Shown: positions 29,698-37,729 of the stretch, piece after piece
Position numbering within the stretch: position 1 is the stretch's first letter
How the letters are laid out: the number at the start of each line of letters is the position of its first letter
Origin: Saccoglossus kowalevskii
Lineage: Eukaryota; Hemichordata; Enteropneusta; Harrimaniidae
DNA length: 37,729 bases
Direction of reading: 5' to 3'
Assembly: GCF_000003605.2 (NCBI RefSeq)
Contig: NW_003109106.1
Span: forward strand, 1-37,729
Notes under the pieces: generated by a model
Databases searched by the model: none
Told to the model about the DNA's origin: nothing
What the model saw: only the letters and a program-made list of their open reading frames with translations
Translations under genes and position numbers: made by a program

Positions 29698-32146
29698 AGC
29701 CATCATATTTATTTATTTATTAATATTCAATAGAATGGATGATAATAGATACAATGCACACGAAAACAGCAAAAAACGAAAAGCGACATGACAAAAGAAC
29801 AGAAAAGCACAGAGAAAATGGCAGAATCAATATCTCAGAGGTGGAAATGCAACCTGATTAAAATGCGATGAAGGCATAGGCTCCAATTTTCTTTATTGTT
29901 ATTTTTTTGTTTATTTATGAATATTTTCAGGTTTTACTTGCCGTTATTATATTTTTGACATCGTGTGCGAAGCAATGGGGGTCCTTGCAGTTAATGTGTC
30001 TGTCTGTATGTATGTGTGTGTGTCCGTCTCTTCCACTGATACCTCAAAAGCCATTTGTTGTTTTCTGATGAAACTTGATGCATAGATACTCTGGACTAAT
30101 ACACATATTCCATTAGATGTTTGGTTAAATCCATGGATACTAATTACCTAATTTACATGATAATTAGCTAATTTTTGGCTGTTTCATGACTGTTCCACTT
30201 ATATCTAAAAAAATTACTTATTGGATTTTGATGAAACAACAAACCATGCACATTGATTACCTATTAGTATAATGATTAGTCAATTTTCGACTGATATCTT
30301 AAGTACTAATCGTCACAATACAATGACACTTGGTACATATATGCTCTAGGACAACGCACAGACCTGATAAGTTTTGGGTCATTATCAGTGAATATCAATT
30401 ACCCAATTTGCATAATTAGTACAGTTTTGGCTTTTCGGTTGATATTCCAGGTACTAATCATTAAATTTCAAGAAACTTGGCACACAGATGCTCTAGGACT
30501 ACGCACAGACCTAATTGTTTTGAATACAAATCTGTGCATTTGAATTACCTAATTTGCATAATAATTCATAATTGTTTGGTTTACCCATCGATATCTCAAG
30601 TTCTAATCACATTTCAATGAAACTTGGTACATTGATGGTCTGTGACATTGCGCAGACCTTTATTATTATTTTTTACAATACAATCTGTGCATACTAATTA
30701 CCCGATTTGCATAATAATTAATCAGTTTTCAGCCTTTTCATCAATATCTTAAGATTTGTTTTCAATGAATACACTAAAACAATGCAACGAATTAGTTTTG
30801 GATTTATATACATCCATATACTTACCCAATTTGCATAATAATTTACTTTTCGTCTTTCCATCGTTTTTTTAATAATTAATCATCACATTATAATGAAACT
30901 TGGTACATATGTGCCCTGGAACAATACACAGACCTAATCTATGCATAATAATTGCTTAATTTACATAATAATTACCATTTAAAAAAACAATTATTAAATT
31001 TCAATAAGACTTGGATTGGAATACTAATTGGCAAATTTGTACAATGTGGATTACATTTTCATGTACCATGCGCTCTTCAGGTTCTCGTTAACCAAGAATG
31101 CCTCGCATGTCACTGGCATGCAGTTGGCTATTCAGATCATATATTTAATTGCCTGTTTTTGTACGAAGCAATGAATTGGATATCTTCCATTATAATCTGT
31201 AAATTGGATATCTGTTACGCCATTTTAGGTGCATTCTTTAAGGTTTTCAGAAGAGAGCGACAGAATGTAATGTGTACATCTTCAATCGAAGAATCAATTG
31301 AACTTTCGTCACTGCATACGTCACAGTCGTGTACAATGATTGGTTGAATGAGTTTGTCAAAGAGTGACAATTGTAGCTGAATACTCAATTTTTTATTTGA
31401 GCTGTTTTTCTCTTTCTTTTAACGAGAACATTGCCTTAAGGCCTTCATTGAATTTTCCATTTGGAGTAATAATGAGGCCGAAATAATTAAATTCTTACAG
31501 TACATATTTTTTTGCCCTCATAGAACATTTTTTTCTCATTTAGAAGTTTATTTGGTTAATTAAAAAGCATGATTTTAGATTTTTTTTTGTATTTTTAGTG
31601 TTAAACGCCATTTTGAGGTGTACACGGCCAGTTTGTCTAAGCAGACTTTTTATTACGACAGAATGACTATGTCGTCAACATACACGAGATAGCTGATTTT
31701 TGAATTATTTAATTGATCCGAGAGTTGAATCACAACTGTCAATATCAAAACTATCTGGCAGGTCGTTGAATAAATCTGGATTGCATCCTTGTCCGACACC
31801 GGATGCCGATGGAAAATCAGTTGTTAATCCAGTATTAGTTTTAATTTTAACATTTAATATATGCATGTTATCATTTATTTAATAATAAACATAAAAGTAC
31901 GTTTTTAACATGTCTATCTGCCACAGAAGTAAATAGCTCTTCAAAATGCAAAATAACATTCGCGTTGCTACCGGAAGATATATTGAAGTCATCTAATTCG
32001 TTTCCCGCCAATTTAAGACCTGTTAAGAAATGTCCCATATATACTTCGAAAAAGTGGGTTAAGATTGTTTTTTTGTTCATATGTATCGGTAATGGGGTGA
32101 GAGCCGAAGACATTGGAATCGGGCAGTGATCCGACACAGAGGTCAT
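29698..32146 (-). mobile_element. decayed LINE, copy 2, interrupted by a tandem array
   Basis: Minus-strand pieces are colinear with copy 1. The 5' part (32146-31871) begins SVSDHCPIPMSSA, recalling the SDH motif that ends the LINE apurinic-like endonuclease, and continues into an endonuclease-RT linker. The RT region with a TNTGLTTD stretch, FNDLPDSF and YVDDIVILS follows at 31850-31660. Segment 31045-31215 matches 12545-12720 of copy 1, and 29700-29830 matches its 3' part. The RT N-terminal part is deleted at about 31865-31890. Positions 30035-30975 are foreign tandem repeats. Confidence 0.75.
30035..30975. repeat. degenerate tandem array, about 130-150 bp period
   Basis: Six to seven diverged units share the order: ATATCTYAAG-TACTAATC, then CAATGAAACTTGGTACAT, TGCTCTAGGAC, GCACAGACCTRAT, AATTACCCAATTTGCATAAT, and finally a TTTTCRGCTTTT spacer. 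It lies between the LINE copy 2 segments and is absent from copy 1. Confidence 0.8.
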
Positions 32147-33180
32147 TCACGATGTGTAAGAATAAAACTGATACATGGAAAAAAATTTAAATTCTTGAAT
32201 TGGTTGAAATCAACAAATCATCATTCAAATTGACTGTGGTTTAACCCTAAAATAAACATTCATTACAATTGTCGCTCGCATGAAATGTTGAATAGATTAA
32301 TCCAGGCGAATTGTAAATGTAATTAAAACCATAAATGGGGGTCTCGAGACCCATACAACCAAGTAATGAGAGGATGATTCTGGTTACCACGTACTCGCCG
32401 GCAGCGGTGGTGGTAACTTTGTATCGAATGGCAACCACGTGGATTCCTTGTGACACGTGACTTCCGGTTTAGGGTGTGACCCATTAAAAACTCGGGACCC
32501 ATTGATGAAGGAAAGACTTCTAAAACAGAGCCCCACTGGGACCAATAACAAAAATATGACAAATAACAATAACAATTTTTTTTTCAAAAACATGCTATAT
32601 TCAAAATGGATAATAATAAAATGAACAAATCTCTTACCCGCATACTAGTAGTTTCTAAGTGTCCGTCTCTAAGCTGATTCCTAAAAATGATAGTACTGAA
32701 AAAGGGAGGTCTCGCGACCCCATACAACCAAGTAATAATAGGATGTTCCTGGTTACCGGCAGCGGTGGTGGTGGTAACTCAATATACAGTGCCCGCATAT
32801 ATTCTAATGGTGCACCCCTAAGCTGATTCCTGAAAATGAGAGTACTGAAAAGGGAATTATTATCATCTGTTTAGCTGTCCTGTATTATTGATAATGCGAT
32901 TGTCATCTGTATATGTCAAAATCGACATTGTCTTCAGCTCCAGCACGACGACTGCGAGTCAGGTTATCAGGCGTACACTCAGATTCAGACAATAAGTTGA
33001 ATTCACCACGTGGTAACACGTGATTCTTAACTGCTGAGTTATTGCGGAAATGTGTCTCTCTCAGTCGTTATCTTTCTATTGCATCGCTTATGTTTTATTC
33101 CATTCCATACAACAGCGTTTGGGTACCATGGATACCATGTCTCATCCGTACGAGTCTGACTTACTGTACTTGGTAACAGT
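32147..33180. repeat. region with an 85-bp duplicated block and four E-boxes
   Basis: Two direct copies of a block begin GGTCTCGMGACC and run through CATACAACCAAGTAAT to GGCAGCGGTGGTGGT (32340-32420 and 32708-32780). The phrase CTAAGCTGATTCCT also occurs twice (32671, 32820). Perfect CACGTG E-boxes lie at 32436, 32454, 33007 and 33017. The open minus frames here follow the repeats and show no protein family. Confidence 0.5.
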
Positions 33181-33270
33181 TTATAGGACGGTAGTCGTCG
33201 CGCAGCATTGTATACGTCGCTATGAGTCCCATATCGAACAGGACGCGGCGCGACGACCACCGTCCTTTAT
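33181..33270. mobile_element. MITE family A, short form, internally deleted, copy A4
   Basis: This 90-bp copy has ends AGGACGGTAGTCGTCGCGC and AGGACGGTGGTCGTCGCGC (inverted). It is flanked by direct TTAT repeats (33181-33184 and 33267-33270). The GAATTTCATG ... ACGCG part of the core is missing. Confidence 0.78.
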
Positions 33271-33824
33271 GTCTACAGTGATTTATCAAACATTATGAAG
33301 GTAATTACATCGAGTGAATCTCTAAGAAAAATCATGTATATTCTTCCAGAATACATCCTACGTCACGCCTGCTCATGTCTAAAGGGTTTATTTCCATTTA
33401 AAAGTCATTAAGAATGCCGTTGCATAGATACACACACCCGTATCGGAGGACTGTCCTAAAGGTACATCTGATTAATACTGCTGATTAATACCGCTGGGGG
33501 CAGTATGACGTCAATGATTCCTAAAACTACCACTAATTATTATCTGCACGTAATCTTGTAGAATCATGCGCACGTGTTTGACCTATGAATATATTACAAT
33601 TCATCTGTAATTGTTAGATGTTGCCACTCATTCATAATCACCTGGTAAAATTCGCTGAAGACTGTAGAGATAACACTAGTGGAACAGCATCGTGGACAGT
33701 AATTCTCCCTAATGTATTGTTTGTTTCTCTTCTGTGGTGCATGTATTCACACTAATTGTCACCCACTCATTACAAGTGTGTGCCGCCGGTATCTAATTAA
33801 GAGCGATGATCGGTTATGGTATAA
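33271..33824. other. no recognised feature
   Basis: Intergenic sequence with a CRE palindrome at 33505-33512 and no coding or RNA gene that I can support. Confidence 0.5.
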
Positions 33825-33957
33825 TTAAAGCGCGGTGGTCTTCGCGCAGCGCGTGTTCGAATTTCATGTAAATAAACAATGTATTTTCAACGCGTTGTAT
33901 ACGTCGGTATGAGTCCCATATCGAACAGGACGCGGCACGACGATTGCCACCCTTTAA
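33825..33957. mobile_element. TTAA MITE family A, short form, copy A5
   Basis: This 133-bp copy has perfect TTAA at both ends, inverted termini AGCGCGGTGGTCTTCGCGC and AGGGTGGCAATCGTCGTGC (reversed), and a complete short-form core, nearly identical to the copy at 28426. Confidence 0.85.
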
Positions 33958-34416
33958 GTTTACTGAGAGCACTTCACATTGGTCTGTTTCTTCAATTTAA
34001 ACCCAATGCTTTACAAACTGAGCATTGGTATACGTTAAGTATCTGTTAAGTAACATTCCCTCAGCTCCAGCTTATATCCATGTCTCAACTGATACGATAC
34101 TGTAGGTCAGCAAGTAGGTCATATAGCAATGTTCGAGTAAGACATGGCTATCTAACAGCAAAGCTAGCTAAACAAGGTTACTTGCGAAATAGACCGGGAC
34201 CTTCAAATAATTTGACGGAAAACATAAACAGATAAATACCAATTATGATTTGTCTGTCAAGCATAATAAGTGAGTCATCATTTCCAATTACGACTCCATA
34301 GAAATCACTTATGATTTGTCAAAATTATATCTGTGTTACTTATTATACAAACCAAGCATGATATGGAGACGACCCTGTCCAAGCGTCAGAATTACACATT
34401 TCTTCTCCATGAACGG
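33958..34416. other. no recognised feature
   Basis: Intergenic sequence between a family A copy and a LINE fragment. Confidence 0.5.
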
Positions 34417-34573
34417 ACAAACATTTGGTATTTTGTTATTATTGGATTTGAGCGTTGCTTCTGGCACAGTTGACAATGTTTTTGTTTTTTTAATTTATCG
34501 GTTAGGAACGTGTTTTGGTATTACAGAAACTGTGTGCGATTTATACACCATCTTTTGGATTAACTTTCAGGAA
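34417..34573 (+). mobile_element. LINE reverse transcriptase fragment, plus strand
   Basis: The plus frame reads NGQTFGILLLLDLSVASGTV, then DNV ... YRLGTCFGITETVCDLY. This matches the LLDLSAAFDTVDH ... FGI pattern of RT motif A in CR1/Jockey-like LINEs, with the catalytic AFD changed to ASG. It is a different LINE family from the two minus-strand remnants. It is a short, dead fragment. Confidence 0.65.
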
Positions 34574-34609
34574 ATGCGATGATCTGGGGAAAAAATCATC
34601 CCTGGAACC

Positions 34610-34813
34610 TTAAAGCTCCATGGGTCTCATATAAACAAAGATGGCGACTTTGACTGTTGCGCAGGAGTCACCGGCGGTAATCAGTGCAAGTCGCACCCAA
34701 GTCAAACCTCATACTTGTGATTTCCATTTGAAGAGCGCATTGGATTGTGGGAAAACCAATGTTTATCAACACAAATGTCGAACATGCGCAGCGCGACGAC
34801 TACTGCGCTTTAA
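34610..34813. mobile_element. TTAA MITE family A, long form with deletions, copy A6
   Basis: The TTAA ends are kept and the sequence is nearly identical to 23206-23514. About 35 bp are missing after TTAAAGC, and about 75 bp between GTTGCGCAG and GAGTCACC. The right end (ATGCGCAGCGCGACGACTAC) is intact. Confidence 0.85.
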
Positions 34814-36624
34814 CGACTATCACTGGGATGAAAGAACAATGGGGATGTAACAACATTCATTTGGGACAATCAGCATTAGATCGAATGAGCTGAGGGAAGA
34901 AATGGCATCGGAAGTGCCTAGGATGAAACAACATTTGGACAAATGAAAATGTGATGAATTCAGGATGGGATGAAATGGTAATGGGTCAGAACTGCCTGGG
35001 ATGAAATAACACCCATTAATTTGTGACTTACATAATATATAAAACTCTGCGCACATGGTACATTTCTTTGGGCTTAATACAAGCAAGTAGCATCGCCGAA
35101 AACAGCATTGGAACGAAACATAATCGAGACGAAACAGCATTTGGTGGAATCATCATTAGAATGAATCAGAAATGGAACGAAACAACCTGTAATGAAACAG
35201 CCCGCAATTTATAAGAGTGACATCGTGAAATGTATGTACATAACCCTGATAATCATGTCCAACTAAAAATTCTGATGGAACAATAGACCACAGCTATTAC
35301 GGGGGAAATTCTCCTCCTCCGGGGTTGGGGTTCCCCAACACGTGTCAGGGGGAATATCGTCTGCTTTAGGTACCGGACTGGGAAAGTCACTTAAGCTTTA
35401 CAGTCAAATAAACGCGCACAACAAAATACGTATCAACTCTCGTCTTTAGTCGGTCAGTCGAGTACTCTATAAGACACAGCGCCCTGGGGAAAAGTCCCTA
35501 AGACTATCTCAAGGCTGACCCAAGACTTCGTCTCTCGTGGTGTTCTCGCCAAGACCAACTAAAACTCTTTTATTCACTTTCAAAACCTTAACCAATTACG
35601 AAGAAGTTTAAACACTGTAAGGCGTAACCTTCACACATTCAATCTGCACATAGCCAATCACACTAAGTATTGGACACGTCATATCTTTTGATTAATCGTT
35701 CACTACATTAATAACTGCGAATACCAACTGTCAGAAATAGTAGTCCGGATAGCGACGGTTATATCGTAATTAGTTCCAAATCACTGGATCAAGTTTCGTC
35801 CAAGACCTCGCATGAGCCTAAATGATGACAGATATAACCCAGCCATTCACGAGTAACCAGCTAACCTAACCTAACTAACTAATTGATGACACAGCCATGA
35901 AATATTTTAGATGTATCTTAATTGAAATTATTGTATATTCCTATTCTGAATTATCATTGATATTATTTGTTCATGTAAGATTAAAGAGGTTAAACCAAAA
36001 ACTTAGCAATAAATATTTAATGTTTAGTTTTTATTTTCCCCCAAGAATAAATCGTTGATAAATAACTACAGTGTGACTTTCAGATCCATATTTAACCTAT
36101 AAATATACCAATGTAATATTAGTTAGTCAATAGAATTTACTTTATATAGTTGTGGTTTTTGTTTTGACGATTTTGACCATTTGTCTACCTGTGTGCTCGT
36201 ACATGCGTTTGTATGCGTTTAACCATTTTGCGTTGTAATGAAATGATAGAACAAGGTATAGTAACTGCTTGTCGGCGTAACTCAAGTAATTTTTCTCCAA
36301 TCCTTTTCAAACTTGTGCATATTATCAATCGACGTACATGTATAATCACGGTACAGGCGTGACACATATGTTTGTGAAGATATTGGTGAAAATGTGTCTT
36401 TAAAGTCAACATTAGATTAATATAGGCTGCACTTGGTATCTCAAAAGTCACTTTGATACAATCTTGCAACCTATCCACTTATAATAGAGCCATTTTTTTC
36501 ATACTAGAACATGTGTTATAATACAACTCTAAAACAATAAAGTAAGTGTGTAGTATAAATCATTTCATTCCACGCAAAAAATTAAATGCATGATTGTACT
36601 ATAACCGCTATATTTTGTTCAGTA
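34814..36624. other. intergenic stretch with a degenerate short-period repeat
   Basis: From 34,815 to about 35,210 a 16-18 base word related to GGATGAAACAACATTTGG recurs irregularly. A GC-richer block at 35,290-35,560 shows no recognisable feature. The rest is AT-rich without supported genes. Confidence 0.45.
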
Positions 36625-36756
36625 TTAAAGGGTAGTGGTCGTCGTGCCGCGTCCTGTTCGACATGGGACTTAAGCGACGTATACAAAGCGTGTAAAATGC
36701 ATTGTTTGTTTACATGAAATTCTAACACGCACTGCGCGACGATAACCGCCCTTTAA
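36625..36756. mobile_element. TTAA MITE family A, short form, inverted copy A7
   Basis: This 132-bp copy has perfect TTAA at both ends and inverted termini AGGGTAGTGGTCGTCGTGC and AGGGCGGTTATCGTCGCGC (reversed). The short-form core is in the opposite orientation to the copies at 28426 and 33825. Confidence 0.85.
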
Positions 36757-37256
36757 ATGTTGGTCACTCCATCAATATTTTATATTTACCCTGGTAATCA
36801 CATTCGCTTGGTTTTAAATTCACAGATTTGCCCATTAATCATTGATGTATATATCTTACAAAAACACTGGTGCCTAATTTGTTTAATTATTTTAAGGGAC
36901 ATAATTTCAGATATTTTAGTATAAAAACAAATGCCCCTCAGAAAAAAGTGCTGCATTTAGACGTGAATGAAATCGTAAAATATGTAAGATAACAGAAAAT
37001 CTTTGCTGGCTTTTGTCAAAGTATTTTGTACAGGTGTCTGTAATGATTTACTGAGACAAATACGGACTGCCTCATTATAGTCAATTGTTACCCCAGACCA
37101 TTCGTCCCGGTGTTATCGTTATCGCCACACGAGACTCCAGCTTGTCTCCTATACAATTTGACTGCGCACATCCAGAAAGTAGATGTAGCTGTGATTGGTG
37201 GAATACTAATGAGTTGAGTGTCAATCAAACGCCCACGCTATCTTTAGTAAACAAAG
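36757..37256. other. no recognised gene; promoter-like end
   Basis: The last 120 bp contain an inverted CCAAT box (GATTGGTGG, 37192-37200) and a symmetric GTCACGTGAC E-box palindrome (37256-37265). They could serve a gene beyond the right edge. Confidence 0.35.
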
Positions 37257-37729
37257 TCACGTGACACGCGCCATTTTAGTTTTGATTACTAGTAGTTCAT
37301 CGGATCGGAGTGTCGGTGCTCGCCATCCATAAATCAAATCAAAATGATTTCTAATTGGAAATGGCATATTTTCATCAAACTCCTTTTCAACATCATGGTT
37401 GTTAATGTCCGTCACGTCGCTAAGTACATTTGAACTGCGGTCATCATTGCAAATTGAATGTGAGAAAGTTATGGAACGTCGTTTTGAACTTGAACGTGGT
37501 CGGGCAGACGATTTCAAGGCAGCACGCTTAACCCTTTCGTTCACAGGTTGGGAGATATTAGAATGACTGACAATTTCACGCCACTGTTTTACATTATTGG
37601 CGGATTTTTCTGCGCTATCAATCTTTCTCTTACAAACTAGACATAGATGAGACGACAGAGTCGCTCCTTTCACAACGTCGCACTGGATCAAATTGGAAAG
37701 ACGATTTCCATAAGTTATCCCTCCTGCTT
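37257..37729 (-). CDS. partial ORF with ZAD-like cysteine pair, runs off right edge
   Basis: An open minus frame enters from the right edge and ends at TGA (37257-37259), giving about 157 residues with no start in the window. Near its N-terminal side is RLSNLIQCDV, then LSSHLCLVCKRKID and VKQW. This spacing resembles the second half of a ZAD-type treble-clef zinc module (L-I ... C, then LC-x-x-C). The rest is basic and serine-rich (ARPRSSSKRR), then acidic, ending KMARVT. It could be the last exon of a nuclear zinc-finger-like protein or a domesticated transposon gene. Composition supports coding, but the family call is weak. Confidence 0.4.
   Translation of the reverse strand, partial: AGGITYGNRLSNLIQCDVVKGATLSSHLCLVCKRKIDSAEKSANNVKQWREIVSHSNISQPVNERVKRAALKSSARPRSSSKRRSITFSHSICNDDRSSNVLSDVTDINNHDVEKEFDENMPFPIRNHFDLIYGWRAPTLRSDELLVIKTKMARVT

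Noticed and set aside
30952-31347. 131-codon plus-strand ORF
   Set aside because: It is antisense to the LINE remnant and overlaps the end of the tandem array; its translation shows no family features.
23345-34850. Two similar small ORFs (23345-23554 and 34641-34850) suggesting a paralogous peptide family
   Set aside because: Their similarity is exactly that of the long-form MITE copies they lie in. The frames extend through the terminal repeats and carry no protein motif.
35280-35880. Possible solo LTR in a GC-richer block
   Set aside because: I could not find matching TG...CA ends with a flanking target duplication.

Overview
The window is AT-rich nuclear DNA from an animal. Coding sequence is sparse, the one multi-exon gene has consensus GT-AG introns, polyadenylation signals are of the AATAAA type, and small non-autonomous transposons and decayed LINEs are abundant. 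The gene content is a myo-inositol oxygenase and two alpha-2,8-sialyltransferase-like genes. Together with the repeat style this suggests a marine invertebrate, either an invertebrate deuterostome or a lophotrochozoan. I cannot name the species.

Left part (1-10,535): eight exons of MIOX on the minus strand. The 7-codon first exon is at 10,515-10,535, and the last visible exon (587-636) ends in a good donor site, so the C-terminal part lies beyond the left edge. The joined exons give 221 residues with conserved metal and substrate positions. The introns hold several inverted-repeat elements (4,521-5,291; 7,147-7,514; 9,012-9,211) and a miRNA-like hairpin (3,093-3,153).

Middle (10,536-21,300): probable upstream region of MIOX, a long (TA)n tract, a minus-strand non-LTR retrotransposon remnant (about 11.8-13.3 kb), a 1.1 kb TTAA-flanked element (15,025-16,152) with a second copy ending at 17,287 beside a 50-N gap, a 540 bp TTAA-flanked element (17,866-18,405), and one orphan exon-like block on the plus strand (16,666-16,760).

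Right part (21,300-37,729): two intronless, same-strand alpha-2,8-sialyltransferase-like genes (21,342-22,430 and 26,736-27,779). Both are full-length type II Golgi enzymes with sialylmotifs L, S, III and VS, and both carry the same Cys-to-Thr change in motif L. Around them are seven copies of a short TTAA-flanked family (about 90-310 bp), a foldback element, a second LINE remnant interrupted by a degenerate 130-150 bp tandem array, a small third LINE fragment, and a partial minus-strand ORF with a ZAD-like cysteine pair running off the right edge.

MIOX (inositol to glucuronate) and the sialyltransferases (glycan capping) are not in one known pathway. Their closeness is probably accidental, whereas the two sialyltransferases are clearly tandem paralogs. 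No tRNA, rRNA or CRISPR array was seen.
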